Assembly (NCBI GenBank): GCA_003134685.1
Contig: PLCA01000002.1
Coordinates: forward strand, 335,966-399,965
Direction of reading: 5' to 3'
DNA from: Gemmatimonadota bacterium
GTDB lineage: Bacteria; Gemmatimonadota; Gemmatimonadetes; Gemmatimonadales; Gemmatimonadaceae
DNA: 64,000 nucleotides
Shown: positions 33,782 to 45,400 of the stretch, one piece after another
How positions within the stretch are numbered: position 1 is the stretch's first letter
Layout: each line of letters opens with the position of its first letter
Position numbers and translations under genes: made by a program
The notes under the pieces: model-generated
Told to the model about the DNA's origin: nothing
Databases searched by the model: none
What the model saw: only the letters and a program-made list of their open reading frames with translations

Positions 33782-34215
33782 ACTCTCAGGTGGTCCGGGC
33801 GCCAGCTCCGAATGGCGCGCTTGATGTCGGCCCGAGTCTTGAGCTCCCCACCAAGCACCCGTCGTGTCAGCTCGGATACTTCATCGTCGGGCGCGAATCG
33901 GAGGCCAATGAACTGATCGGCCGTCAATTCGCCAATGCGACCGCGCAAATCGGCTGGCAGAAGGCGCTCGAAGCGGACCCGCTCTTCGAGACGAATGATG
34001 CGATCCTGCGCGCGGAGTGGCATGTTCCGCGAGAGGACGATTCCAATGAGCAGTGCGAGCGCCACCAGAATCGCCCACCCACTGGCGAGTCTCGGGTCGC
34101 GGACGAAATTCACCACAACGAGGACCACGTTGATGAGCAATACGGGAAGCGTGAAGAAATGGAACGCTGGAATCCACCGACGGTGAGTGCCGAGCGTTTG
34201 CGTCTGATCTGCCAT
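33778..34215 (-). CDS. DUF6526 membrane protein
   Basis: 145 residues with two transmembrane helices (about 16-37 and 45-62) near the start. A soluble helical tail follows: RLEERVRFERLLPADLRGRI and LTADQFIGLRFAPDDEV. This matches DUF6526, no known function. It is coupled by GTGA to dinB. Confidence 0.78.
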   Translation of the reverse strand: MADQTQTLGTHRRWIPAFHFFTLPVLLINVVLVVVNFVRDPRLASGWAILVALALLIGIVLSRNMPLRAQDRIIRLEERVRFERLLPADLRGRIGELTADQFIGLRFAPDDEVSELTRRVLGGELKTRADIKRAIRSWRPDHLRV

Positions 34216-34325
34216 CGTGGCTCCTTGTTGTGTGATCCAGCTTCAACCCGCGGAAACTTAGCGGTCGCCCGGAATTGCGCGAGCATGACATCTCGCTCTC
34301 GATCGAGGAAACCGTCCCGCCGCTC

Positions 34326-34787
34326 CTATCCCTTGGCAACCTGCGCTTCGGCGTCGCGAGCGTATCGCTTGAGCCTCGCAATCATCGCGTTCAGGCCCGG
34401 CTCCCGCGCCGCCAATCCAATGCTTTCCATCAATATGCTGACAAAGTCACCGGGAATCCCCAGCGTGGTCGAGGGCGGCTGACCGTTCACCGCTCCGAAG
34501 ACGATGGCGAGAACGGCCGCGATCGTGGGCGACTGACGGACATTGAGATCGGCGTAGAAGTACATCCGACCATCACGCACTTCCGGAATGATGTCGACGC
34601 GCGTCTGGCATTCCGGAACGGTGAACGATCCAAGGTCGAGGTCCTTGAAGCGATCCGGCAGCGGCTCGAGCTTCTTAGAGTACTGGATGAGCGCCTGCAT
34701 CTTCTCCTCGCGTCCCATCGACCGGAACAACCTCAACACACGATCGATTGACGGCGGAATGCCCGAGCTGGCCGGAGCGCTCTCCAT
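34326..34787 (-). CDS. SufE-family iron-sulfur assembly protein
   Basis: 153 residues. The sulfur-accepting cysteine sits in FTVPECQTRVDI (about residue 60), with LIQYSKKLEPLP upstream and a helical C-terminal half. SufE takes persulfide sulfur from the desulfurase SufS and hands it to the scaffold. No other suf genes are nearby. It is divergent from the OsmC gene; TTACATT lies about 10 nt before the ATG. Confidence 0.85.
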   Translation of the reverse strand: MESAPASSGIPPSIDRVLRLFRSMGREEKMQALIQYSKKLEPLPDRFKDLDLGSFTVPECQTRVDIIPEVRDGRMYFYADLNVRQSPTIAAVLAIVFGAVNGQPPSTTLGIPGDFVSILMESIGLAAREPGLNAMIARLKRYARDAEAQVAKG

Positions 34788-34844
34788 ACGCTGGAATGTA
34801 ATTAGCTTTCGCCAGTCAAATCTTCAAACGCAACGGAGAACCGG

Positions 34845-35273
34845 ATGCCAACGAGAAAAGCGACTGCGGTGTGGGAAGGCGGACTCAAGAACGGTAAAGG
34901 AAGCTTCAAGGGCGAGAGTGGCGCGGTCAGCGGTCAATACAACTTCAGCTCGCGGTTCGAGAGCGGAGCAGGATCGAATCCTGAAGAGCTGCTCGCCGCG
35001 GCAGAGGCCGCCTGCTTCAGTATGGCGCTGGGCGCAGGTCTGGAGAAGAACGGTACGCCCGCCACGAAGATCGAGACGACCGCGGCGTGCACGGTTCAGG
35101 CGGTTCCGGGCGGATTCGGCATCACTACGATGAAGCTCAACGTCCAGGCTACGGTGCCGAAAATCGACAAGGTGAAATTCGACCAGATCGCACAGGAAAC
35201 CAAAGAGGGGTGCCCGGTCTCGAAGGCTTTGAAGGGCAACGTCGACCTCCAGCTCGAGGCGCGACTGGTCTAG
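34845..35273 (+). CDS. OsmC-family peroxiredoxin
   Basis: 142 residues. The two redox cysteines are seen in AAEAACFSMALG (about 61) and EGCPVSKAL (about 125), with the arginine partner in the early strand region (SSRFES). OsmC reduces organic hydroperoxides in the cytoplasm. GGAG lies 6-7 nt before the ATG. It converges on the short MscS gene; the gap holds a T-rich stretch (35332-35339). Confidence 0.92.
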   Translation: MPTRKATAVWEGGLKNGKGSFKGESGAVSGQYNFSSRFESGAGSNPEELLAAAEAACFSMALGAGLEKNGTPATKIETTAACTVQAVPGGFGITTMKLNVQATVPKIDKVKFDQIAQETKEGCPVSKALKGNVDLQLEARLV

Positions 35274-35340
35274 AAGCGAAACTTCCAGTCCGATTCACCG
35301 ACCAGGCGTCGGGCGCGAGAGCGCGGACCTCCTTTTTTTC

Positions 35341-35925
35341 TTATCGCGAGTAGTTCCTGATCTTGCTCTTGAGCAGCTCGCCGTTGGAGAAGATGATCAG
35401 CTCCCCTGACTCGCTCCGCACGCGAGTGGTCTTGAGGCCGATGTGTTCCACTTTTCCGCGATAATTTTCGACCGAGATCGAGTCGCCGACCACGAACGGC
35501 TTGTCGATGACGATCGAGATGGCCGCGAACAGATCGCCGAGGATGTTTTGAACGGCGAGCGCGATCGCAAGTCCGCCGATCCCGAGGCCGGTGAGCAGCG
35601 GCCTGATCTCGACATTGTGTACCGAGAGCGCAACCAGGCCGAGAACGATCCAAATGGTGAGACGCGCGACGGCGCCGATGGCCTTGAACGTCGTGATGCT
35701 GCTGCCATCGGTGGCGTGGCCCTGAACATTCCGCTGGACGTAATGGCTGATGATGATGTTCGTCCAAATCACACCCTGCATGAACAGAGCGAGCGTGGTC
35801 GCGATATTCGCCTTGTCCTGGGTGCTGGCGGGGAGGCCGAGCAGTCTTGGCACGAACGAGGCGATGAGGGCGAGAACCAGGAATCCCGAGCCCCGGAGGA
35901 TCTTGACGGCAAGACTGTTCTGCAT
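35341..35925 (-). CDS. Short MscS-type channel protein, cut after the beta domain
   Basis: 194 residues from the ATG at 35925. Three hydrophobic segments precede the MscS pore/beta region: ALAVQNILGDLFAAISIVID, then PFVVGDSISVENYRGKVEHI. The usual protein continues past IRNYSR with a C-terminal alpha/beta cage, but here the frame stops at once (TAA, then AAAAAAA). I see no cage-like sequence in any frame downstream. It is either a natural short form or a truncation. Function as a channel is uncertain. Confidence 0.75.
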   Translation of the reverse strand: MQNSLAVKILRGSGFLVLALIASFVPRLLGLPASTQDKANIATTLALFMQGVIWTNIIISHYVQRNVQGHATDGSSITTFKAIGAVARLTIWIVLGLVALSVHNVEIRPLLTGLGIGGLAIALAVQNILGDLFAAISIVIDKPFVVGDSISVENYRGKVEHIGLKTTRVRSESGELIIFSNGELLKSKIRNYSR

Positions 35926-35945
35926 GGCCAATAATGTAGCTTTTG

Positions 35946-37526
35946 TCAGCCTGTAGCTAACATCTCGTTCGGTTGCAGTTTCGGTTGCTCCCCTCGCGAT
36001 GAGTGCCGCGCTTCCATGTCGTCGCAAGCATCGCAGTTGCGGCAACTCCACTCGGCAACGATCTCCTCGCCGAAGTGCTCGAGGATGTAGCGGGTGCGGC
36101 ACTGCGTCGTCTGGCAGAACTGGATCATGGTGCGGAGCTTCTCCTGATCCATCGCGCGCCGCTCCTCATAGTCCTGCAGATCCGCGCTCAGATCCACCGC
36201 GCAGAGATTGTCGCCGAGCCTCTCCCACTTCCCTCCGCGGTGCTCACGCACGAGGCCATGACGCTTGAGCAGCGCGAAAACGATCTTGGCCTTGCGGGAA
36301 GGAATTCCCGTTAGCTCGACGATGTCGTCGAGCAGCACCGGCGTCTTGAGCGGATACTTTTCCAGTGCCAGCGCGACCTGCGCCGCCTCCTGCACTTCCG
36401 GATACTTGCCGCCCAGAAAGTACGACTGTATCCGCTTGTCCTCGACGCGGTACAGCACTCTACAGATTGCGGGCTGGCCGTCCCGTCCTGCTCGGCCGGC
36501 TTCCTGATAGTACGCCTCAATCGACCCGGGAAAATGGTAGTGGATCACCCAGCGCAGATCCTGCTTGTCGATGCCGAGCCCGAAGGCGTTGGTGGCGATG
36601 ATCGCCTTGAGCTCGCCCGCCATGAAGCGGTCCTGAACATCCTTCCGATCGGCCGCCGGCCGTTTGCCGTGGTAGATCCCGACGCTGAACTCCTCCGACA
36701 GCGCCGCGTTCAGACGCTCGGCCTCTTTCACGGTCGCGACGTAAATCACCCCCGAGCCCTCGAATTCCTGGAGAGCATGGCGAAGGATCGCGTCCTTGAT
36801 CTGATCGTTGACGGTGCGAACCACCTCGAAGCGGAGATTCGGGCGGGCGAATCCTGTGATCGTGATGTGCGGATCGATCATGCCGAGCTGTCGGATGATG
36901 TCGGCCTGAACGTGCGCGGTCGCAGTGGCGGTGAGCGCGAGCACCGGCGGGCGGCCGAGGCGCTTGGAGATCGCTCCGAGCGAGAGGTAGTCGGGGCGGA
37001 AATCGTGTCCCCACTGGCTGACGCAGTGCGCCTCGTCGACGACGAAGAGACTGATAGGACGCGAGAGCAGATGCTCGAAGAAGGCGCGGTCCTTGAACCG
37101 CTCGGGAGTGAGATAGAGAATTTCTCCTTCGCCGTCGGCGATCTGGCGGTGCGCCTCCCGCGACTCGGCGCGGGAGAGGTGCGAATGCATCGCGACGGAG
37201 CTCACTCCCTGGGCGGAGAGCTTGTCGTGCTGGTCCTTCATCAGGGCGATCAGCGGACTGACGACAACTGTGAGTCCGGGCATCAACACGGCGGGCAGCT
37301 GGTAAATCAGCGACTTCCCGCTTCCGGTCGGCATCACGACCAGGGCGTCCTTGCCGGAGAGAACGGCGTCAATCGGCGCCCACTGGCCAAGCCTGAAATC
37401 GTGATGCCCAAAGCGATCGCGGAGCAGCTGTCGAGCCACTTCCCTCGTTATTCGTTTCGACACTCGAGCTAGTACAGGCACAAAGTATTCCGCCCACCCA
37501 GTCAGATCAGGAACTGCGATGGCCAT
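35946..37526 (-). CDS. RecQ-family ATP-dependent DNA helicase
   Basis: 526 residues; ATG at 37526 follows an in-frame GTG. Walker A is MPTGSGKSLIYQ, the DEAH box VVDEAHCVSQWGHDFRPDY, motif III LALTATATAHVQ, motif VI QEAGRAGRDGQP. After the helicase come the RQC zinc cysteines (CQTTQCRTRYILEHFGEE, then CRNCDACDD). There is no HRDC domain. It unwinds recombination and repair intermediates 3'-5'. The first 30 residues before REVARQLLRDRFGHH are not conserved. Confidence 0.93.
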   Translation of the reverse strand: MAIAVPDLTGWAEYFVPVLARVSKRITREVARQLLRDRFGHHDFRLGQWAPIDAVLSGKDALVVMPTGSGKSLIYQLPAVLMPGLTVVVSPLIALMKDQHDKLSAQGVSSVAMHSHLSRAESREAHRQIADGEGEILYLTPERFKDRAFFEHLLSRPISLFVVDEAHCVSQWGHDFRPDYLSLGAISKRLGRPPVLALTATATAHVQADIIRQLGMIDPHITITGFARPNLRFEVVRTVNDQIKDAILRHALQEFEGSGVIYVATVKEAERLNAALSEEFSVGIYHGKRPAADRKDVQDRFMAGELKAIIATNAFGLGIDKQDLRWVIHYHFPGSIEAYYQEAGRAGRDGQPAICRVLYRVEDKRIQSYFLGGKYPEVQEAAQVALALEKYPLKTPVLLDDIVELTGIPSRKAKIVFALLKRHGLVREHRGGKWERLGDNLCAVDLSADLQDYEERRAMDQEKLRTMIQFCQTTQCRTRYILEHFGEEIVAEWSCRNCDACDDMEARHSSRGEQPKLQPNEMLATG

Positions 37527-37569
37527 CACCGCTCGACACGAAGAAGCCTACATGGTAAGCTGAGCGACC

Positions 37570-38823
37570 ATGCCACTTACCTCCTCTCGGTCCGCTTCCC
37601 CCTCATCGCGATTCCAGATCTTCGCGCCAACCGCGCCGGGACTGGAGTCGATCGCCGCGGGCGAGCTCAAGTCGCTCGGCGTGAGAGGACGGCAGGAAAT
37701 CGGCGGAGTCGCATTCGACGGAGATCTGGATCGCATCTACCAGGCGAATCTCTGGCTTCGCACCGCCAGCCGCGTGGTGGTCAGACTCGGGCAATTTCAC
37801 GCCAGCACTTTTTACGAGCTCGAGCGGAGGTCGAAAAAATTGCCGTGGCAGGATTTTCTTCCGGAGAATGGCTCGGTCGAGGTGCGCGTCACATGCAGAA
37901 AGTCGAAGCTGTATCACTCCGACGCCGTGGCGGAGCGCCTGCTGTCCGTTATCGCGGGAGTGGCGCCGAGCGGCACCGAAATGAAAGTTGGGAATCTCCC
38001 CGATGAGGAACAGGAGGAATACCAAGAAAGAGGAAGTTCTCGGCAGCTCTTTATCGTGCGAATCGTGCACGACCAGTGTGAGATCAGCGCCGACAGCTCG
38101 GGTGAGCTGTTGCACCGGCGCGGATACCGGAAGGAGGTGGCAAAGGCGCCACTTCGGGAAACATTGGCAGCGGCGATGCTGTTGGCGAGCGGATGGGATG
38201 GGCGGCGGGGAGAGCCGTCGCTCGATCCGATGTGCGGGTCGGGGACGATTCCGATCGAGGCGGCGCTGATCGCGCGTGGGATTGCGCCGGGTCTCGAGCG
38301 GGACTTTCAATTCATGCACTGGCCCACTTTCAATCGCGGTCTCTGGAACGACATTATCGAAAAGGCGCGCGCCTCCGTGACGAACCCGACCCTCGACATC
38401 GTGGGCGCCGACCGCGACGCCGGCGCAATCCGGGCCGCGATGCACAACGCGGAGAGGGCGGGAGTCGGTCGAGACGTTCGGTTTTCGGCGGAGTCGCTCT
38501 CGGGGTCCATCGCAAAGCTCGAAAATGTCGCAGATGGTCAGGGTTGGATTCTCACCAACCCGCCGTACGGAGTGCGGGTCGGCGAGAGCGAAGACCTGCG
38601 CGACCTGTACGCGACTCTGGGAAATGCCTTGAAAACGAAGCGAGGATGGAGGATCGGGATACTGACGTCGGACGCGGTGCTGGCGGCGCAGATGCGGCTT
38701 CCGCTCCGGCCGAGGTTCAGCACGAGCAACGGAGGAATTCCGGTGAGCTTCCTGGTCAGTGAAAAAGCGGTCAGGCCCGGTGCGCGTTCGCCCAAATCGG
38801 GTGTAGGAGGGAGTGTTCAGTGA
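37570..38823 (+). CDS. THUMP-domain 23S rRNA methyltransferase, RlmL N-terminal type
   Basis: 417 residues. A THUMP RNA-binding domain covers about residues 15-190 and a UPF0020 methyltransferase about 190-390. Motif I is LDPMCGSGTIPIEAAL; motif IV is ILTNPPYGVRV, typical of N2-guanine methylation. E. coli RlmL carries this unit plus a second methyltransferase; the single-unit form is common (YpsC type). Target is inferred to be 23S rRNA. The next gene overlaps as GTGA. Confidence 0.88.
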   Translation: MPLTSSRSASPSSRFQIFAPTAPGLESIAAGELKSLGVRGRQEIGGVAFDGDLDRIYQANLWLRTASRVVVRLGQFHASTFYELERRSKKLPWQDFLPENGSVEVRVTCRKSKLYHSDAVAERLLSVIAGVAPSGTEMKVGNLPDEEQEEYQERGSSRQLFIVRIVHDQCEISADSSGELLHRRGYRKEVAKAPLRETLAAAMLLASGWDGRRGEPSLDPMCGSGTIPIEAALIARGIAPGLERDFQFMHWPTFNRGLWNDIIEKARASVTNPTLDIVGADRDAGAIRAAMHNAERAGVGRDVRFSAESLSGSIAKLENVADGQGWILTNPPYGVRVGESEDLRDLYATLGNALKTKRGWRIGILTSDAVLAAQMRLPLRPRFSTSNGGIPVSFLVSEKAVRPGARSPKSGVGGSVQ

Positions 38824-39332
38824 AAACTGACGGGTCAGCGAACCGATTAGATAGCCGTCTAATCGGGACGGTCGTCTCGATCAACGTGTCTGGCGGAGGA
38901 GTGCCAAAAAGCCGCGTTAGTGGCGTCCAAGTGTCTCGATCGGGGCTTCAAAACGACGCTCAGAACGACACGATGCACCACGGTGGACCCGACCGAGCGG
39001 TGTGCGTGTATTCCCTGGAACGCATCCGCTCGCTTCAAGCGGAAGGTCACCCGATCGACGTTGGAACCGCCGGTGAGAACGTGACCCTCGAGGGAGTCGA
39101 TTGGGATCTGGTCGTCCCCGGAGCGCGCCTGCGACTTGGAGACCGCGTTCTTCTCGAGGTTGTGTCGTTCACAAACCCGTGCAAGACGATCAAGGCGTCG
39201 TTCATCGACGGAAAATTCATCCGCATCGCGCAAAAGCTTCACCCGGGATGGAGCCGAGTGTACGCGCGAGTGCTGTCCGAGGGGCAGATCCACTTCGGCG
39301 ACCCCGTCGAAGTCAACCCAGGGACCGAATAA
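38820..39332 (+). CDS. MOSC-domain protein
   Basis: 170 residues, GTG start overlapping the methyltransferase stop. It has HHGGPDRAVCVYSLE near residue 53, GTAGENVTLEG and a conserved cysteine in FTNPCKTIKASF, the usual MOSC pattern (YiiM type). MOSC domains are linked to handling sulfur from the molybdenum cofactor and, in YiiM/YcbX, to detoxifying N-hydroxylated bases. Exact role here unknown. Confidence 0.88.
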   Translation: MKTDGSANRLDSRLIGTVVSINVSGGGVPKSRVSGVQVSRSGLQNDAQNDTMHHGGPDRAVCVYSLERIRSLQAEGHPIDVGTAGENVTLEGVDWDLVVPGARLRLGDRVLLEVVSFTNPCKTIKASFIDGKFIRIAQKLHPGWSRVYARVLSEGQIHFGDPVEVNPGTE

Positions 39333-39473
39333 CAAGGGTCGGACTGGCCCCAGAACGGCCCCGCTTTTGAATAGTAGAACTGATCCCCACCGGCCCCGCG
39401 CCGGCAAACCAGGGGATTCAAGGACCCCGCGAGCGGCCGGGCCTTAAGAGAAGTCATATCAAGGAGTAAAGTC

Positions 39474-42400
39474 GTGGAGATCGGTGATACAATCGAGGAA
39501 GAGACGAGTGCGGAGGAAAGCTCCGAGCGCTCTTCCAATGCGAGCTCGCGCCGGAGAAACGGCGGCAAGGGACGCGACGGGAAAGGAAACGGCAACGGTG
39601 CCGGCACCAAACGCGGTGAAGAAGGAGCGGGAGGACTCGCCCCAGACGGAAAACTGAAGGACGCGAATCTCCGACGCCTCCTGCACGCCATGCGCGACCT
39701 GAGAGACGGTGAATTCGAGGTCCGGCTCGCCATGTCCGAAGATCCGCTGCTCTCAGAGATCGCGGACGCGTTCAACGGAATCGCCAAGCTCAACGAGCGG
39801 TTGTCCGAGGAGATGCTGCGCGTCAGCACCACCATCGGACGCCAGGGCCAGATGAACGATCGCGCTTCCATTGGTCCCGTCATCGGTGGCTGGCGCTCCA
39901 CCGTCGAGTCAGTCAATACGCTCATCACCGACCTCGCTTCGCCCACGACCGAAGTAGCTCGCGTGCTGACCGCGGTAGCCGAGGGGGATCTCGGTCAGAA
40001 GATGGTGCTGGAGATCGATGGCAAGCCGGTGCAGGGCGAGTTCCTTCGAATCGGCACCACCGTCAACACGATGGTCGATCAGCTCGGCTCCTTCGCCAAC
40101 GAAGTCACGCGCGTCGCGCGCGAAGTGGGAACCGAGGGCAAGCTGGGTGGACAGGCAGAGGTGCCGGGCGTCGCCGGCACGTGGAAGGACCTGACCGACA
40201 ACGTCAACACGCTCGCTGGAAATCTCACCAGCCAGGTGAGAAACATTGCCGCGGTGACCACGGCGGTCGCCAAGGGAGACCTTTCCCAGAAGATCACGGT
40301 CGAAGCGCGCGGCGAGACGCTGGCGCTCAAGAACACCATCAACACGATGGTCGATCAGCTGAGCGCGTTCGCATCGGAAGTCACTCGCGTGGCGAGAGAG
40401 GTCGGAACCGAAGGGAAGCTGGGCGGACAGGCAGCGGTGCCGGGTATCGCAGGCACGTGGAAGGACCTGACAGACAACGTCAACACCCTCGCTGGAAACC
40501 TCACCGGTCAGATCAGAAACATCGCCGACGTGACGACTGCGGTCGCGCAGGGCGACCTGTCGCGGAAGATCACTGTCGACGTCAAGGGCGAGATTCTCGA
40601 GCTGAAGAACACCGTCAACACGATGGTGGATCAGCTGAGCACGTTCGCGGAGGAAGTGACGCGCGTCGCGCGCGAGGTGGGAACCGAGGGACGACTGGGG
40701 GGACAGGCGCAGGTGCCGCAGGTCGCCGGCACGTGGAAGGATCTCACCGACAACGTGAACTTCATGGCGTCGAACCTCACCGGTCAGGTGAGAAACATTG
40801 CCGACGTCACGACCGCAGTCGCGCGCGGCGACCTGTCGCGCAAGATCACGGCTGACGCGCGCGGAGAGATTCTCGAGCTCAAGAACACCATCAACATCAT
40901 GGTGGACCAGCTCAGCTCCTTTGCATCGGAAGTAACGCGTGTCGCGCGCGAGGTCGGTACCGAGGGCAAGCTGGGCGGCCAGGCGGAAGTGCCGGGCGTC
41001 GGCGGAACGTGGAAGGGTCTCACCGACAACGTGAACACGCTAGCCGGAAATCTCACGAGCCAGGTGCGAAACATTGCGGCCGTCACTACCGCGGTCGCGA
41101 AGGGAGACCTGTCACAGAAAATCACTGTCGAAGCGAAGGGCGAAACAGCGGAGCTCAAGAACACGATCAATACGATGGTCGATCAGCTGAGCACGTTTGC
41201 TTCCGAAGTCACGCGTGTCGCGCGCGAAGTAGGGGCAGAGGGACGCCTCGGTGGACAAGCGGCCGTGCCTGGCGTCGGTGGCACATGGAAAGATCTGACG
41301 GACAATGTGAACGCCATGGCATCGAGCCTCACTGGACAGATCCGAAACATCGCAGACGTTACGACGGCGGTCGCCAGGGGCGATCTGTCGAGAAAGATCA
41401 CAGCGGAAGCCAAGGGCGAGATCCTCGAGCTGAAGAGCACGATCAACATCATGGTCGATCAGCTGAGCGCGTTCGCTTCCGAAGTCACTCGTGTGGCCAA
41501 AGAAGTTGGAACCGAAGGAAAACTCGGCGGACAGGCGGAAGTGTTGGGCGTCGCGGGAACGTGGAAGGATCTGACCGACAACGTGAACTTCATGGCGTCG
41601 AACCTCACCGGACAGGTGAGAAACATCGCGGACGTCACGACGGCGGTGGCAAAGGGAGATCTGTCGAGAAAGATCACGACGGAGGCGAAGGGAGAGATTC
41701 TGGAGCTGAAGGAGACCATCAACATCATGGTCGACCAGCTCAGCGCATTCGCGGCCGAAGTGACGCGCGTGGCGCGCGAAGTTGGCACCGAAGGAAAACT
41801 CGGCGGCCAGGCGAGCGCTCCCGGAGTGGCGGGAACGTGGAAGGACCTCACCGACAACGTGAACACTCTTGCCGGAAACCTTACCGGCCAGGTACGAAAC
41901 ATCGCCGCGGTGACTACGGCGATCGCGCGCGGAGATCTCTCACAGAAGATCACCGTCGAAGCGAAGGGTGAGACGGCGGAGCTCAAGGACACGATCAACA
42001 CCATGGTCGATCAGCTCAGCTCGTTCGCCGACGAAGTAACCCGCGTCGCCAAGGAAGTGGGTACGGAAGGGAAGCTCGGCGGACAAGCGAGTGTCCCCGG
42101 TGTCGGTGGCACCTGGAAGGACCTTACCGACAACGTGAACGCGATGGCGTCCAACCTCACGGGCCAGATCAGAAACATTGCCGACGTGACGACCGCGGTG
42201 GCAAAGGGAGATCTGTCGCGGAAGATCACGGTCGACGTGAAGGGAGAGATCCTCGAGCTGAAGCAAACCATCAACACAATGGTGGACAGCCTCAGTGTCT
42301 TCGCGGGCGAAGTAACGCGCGTCGCGCGCGAGGTGGGAACCGAGGGCCGGCTGGGCGGACAGGCGAACGTGCCTGGCGTCGCCGGCACGTGGAAGGATCT

Positions 42401-45400
42401 CACCGACAACGTGAATTTCATGGCGTCGAACCTTACCGGTCAGGTGAGAAACATCGCCGACGTCACGACCGCGGTCGCGAAGGGAGACCTCTCGCGCAAG
42501 ATGACGGTCGACGTGAAGGGCGAGATCCTCGAGCTGAAGAACACCATCAACACAATGGTCGATCAGCTGAGCGGCTTCTCGTCCGAAGTGACGCGAGTCG
42601 CTCGCGACGTGGGCACGGAAGGGAAGCTGGGCGGGCAGGCGAACGTGCCCGGAGTCGCGGGCACGTGGAAGGATCTCACCGACAATGTGAATACGCTCGC
42701 CGGAAATCTGACGAGTCAGATCAGAAACATCGCCCTCGTCACGACGGCGGTGGCGAAGGGAGATTTGTCGCAGAAGATCACCGTCGAGGTGCGCGGCGAG
42801 ATTCTCGAGCTGAAAAACACTGTCAACGCGATGGTGGACTCGCTCCGTGTCTTCGCGGATGAAGTGACCCGCGTCGCCAAGGAAGTGGGCACCGAAGGAA
42901 AGCTCGGAGGCCAGGCGGAAGTGCCCGGCGCGGCCGGCACGTGGAGAGCGCTCACCGACAACGTGAACGCGATGGCGAACAGCCTGACGCTGCAGGTGCG
43001 CGCGATCGCGGACGTCGCAACCGCGGTGACGCGCGGCGACTTGAGCAGGCAGATCGCGGTAGAGGCTCAGGGCGAGCTGGACGAGCTGAAGAACAACCTG
43101 AACCAGATGATCGTGAACCTGAAGTCCACGACCGAGAAGAATTCGGAGCAGGACTGGTTGAAGACGAACCTCGCGAAGTTCTCGCGGATGATGCAGGGGC
43201 AGAAGGATCTGGAAGCGGTCTCGAAGCTCATCATGTCGGAGCTGACTCCGCTCGTGTCGGCTCACCATGGCGCGTTCTACATCATGGACGACGACAACAA
43301 CACGCCGGTGCTCAAGCTCATTGCCAGCTACGCGTACAAGGAGCGCAAGCACGTCGGCAACCGCTTCTACCTTGGCGAAGGACTAGTCGGCCAGGCGGCG
43401 CTGGAAAAAAAGGCGATTTTGCTGACGAACGTCCCCGCGGATTACATCCGAATCTCGTCGGGCCTGGGAGAGGCGCCGCCGCGCAACGTCATCGTGCTAC
43501 CCGTGCTGTTCGAGGGAGAAGTGAAGGCCGTGATCGAGCTCGCTTCGTTCCTGCCCTTCAGTCAGATCCACCAGCTCTTCCTCGACCAGTTCGCGGAAAG
43601 TGTGGGAGTCGTGATCAACATGATCGCGGCCAACATGCGGACCGCCGAGCTGCTTGAACAATCGCAAAGTCTAACTCTGGAATTGCAGAGCCAGTCCGAA
43701 GAGCTGCGCACGCAGCAGGAAGAGCTGAAGAAATCCAACGCCGAGCTCGAGGCGCAGGCGACAACGCTTCGCACGTCGGAAGAGCTGCTCAAGGACCAGC
43801 AGGAGGAGCTCCAACAGGTCAACGAGGAGCTCGAGGAAAAGGCGTCGCTGCTGGCGGAACAGAACCGGAAGGTCGAATCGAAGAACGAAGAAGTGGAAGG
43901 AGCGAGAGTCGCTCTCGAGGAGAAAGCGGAACAGCTCGCGTTAAGCTCCAAGTACAAGTCGGAGTTCCTCGCCAACATGTCGCACGAGCTGAGGACGCCG
44001 CTCAACAGCCTCCTCATCCTGGCGCGGCTGCTGAGCGAGAACAAGGACGGCAATCTCACGCCGAAGCAGGTCGAGTTTGCGCAGACGATTCTCACGTCGG
44101 GCAGCGACCTGCTCAATCTCATCAACGACGTGCTCGATCTCTCGAAGGTCGAAGCCGGCAAGATGGATGTGAATCCGACGGAGATTCGCCTGGCGGACAT
44201 CAAGGAGTTCGTGGAGCGCAGCTTCAATCAGCTCGCCGACCAGAAGGGGCTTGGCTTCCACGTGGACGTGGCCTCGGATCTTCCGCAGGCGCTCTTCACC
44301 GATGGCGGACGGCTGCAGCAGGTTCTCAAGAACCTCCTGTCCAATGCGTTCAAATTCACGGAGCAGGGAGACGTCACGCTCACCGTTCGTCGCGCGGAAA
44401 AAGGACGCCGATTCCTGAATCCGACGCTCGAAGCCGCGTCAGACGTGCTCGCCTTCTCCGTCTCCGATACGGGCGTGGGGATTCCGAAGGACAAGCAGCG
44501 ACTGATCTTCGAGGCGTTCCAGCAGGCGGACGGGACGACGAGCCGCAAGTACGGTGGAACGGGTCTCGGACTTTCGATCAGCCGCGAGATCGCGCGTCTG
44601 CTCGGCGGCGAGATCAGGGTCGAGAGCGCAGAGAATCAGGGCAGCACCTTTACGTTGTTCCTCCCGCCACGGTACATCCCGCGGCAGGAGGGGCCCGACC
44701 GCGATCCCATCCGCGTGAGGAACTACCCGCCCCCCCGCAACACGGTGGCAGCGCCGCGGCGGACTACCCCGGTCAGGCCACAACCAGCGAGTCGAGACCA
44801 GCGGCGTAAGTCCACTGGCGACGCGCTGCAGTATCGGCCCGAGCGTCGGACAGTTCCACAAACGGTGATCAACGATGACAGGGAGCGGATCGAAGAAGGC
44901 GATCGCACCGTGCTCGTCATCGAGAACGATCAGAACTTCGCGAGAGTCTTGCTGGACATGGCGCGCGAAAAGGGCTTCAAGGCCGTGGTCGAGCTGGATG
45001 GAGAGGCTGGTCTAGCGGCCGCGCGCGAGATTCGCCCGGACGCGATCACTCTCGATATCGACATGCCTGGAATGGATGGACTCGAGGTGCTCGATCGCCT
45101 CAAGCGAGACCCCGATACGAGGCACGTTCCTGTACACATCATTTCCGGCGTGGAGGAGAAACGCGAAGGCCTCAAGGCGGGTGCGATCGCCTTCCTGGCC
45201 AAGCCGGTGAGCAAGGAAGGGCTCGATGCGGCATTCGCCCGGATCTCCTCTTTCATCGACACCGTGCCGAAAAACCTGCTGGTCGTCGAGGACAACGAAA
45301 CACAGCGGCAAAGCATCGTCGAGCTGATCGCGCACGACGATGTCGATATTATCGCGGTTGGCTCCGCGGAAGAGGCGCTGGGCAAGCTCCAGGGAAAGCA

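Noticed and set aside
35311-35339. Possible terminator after the OsmC gene
   Set aside because: The stem is only 4 bp and is 8 nt away from the T run.
41940-43352. Minus-strand open frame (470 codons) opposite the HAMP repeats
   Set aside because: Its own repeats are only the antisense image of the HAMP array; no start signal or family.
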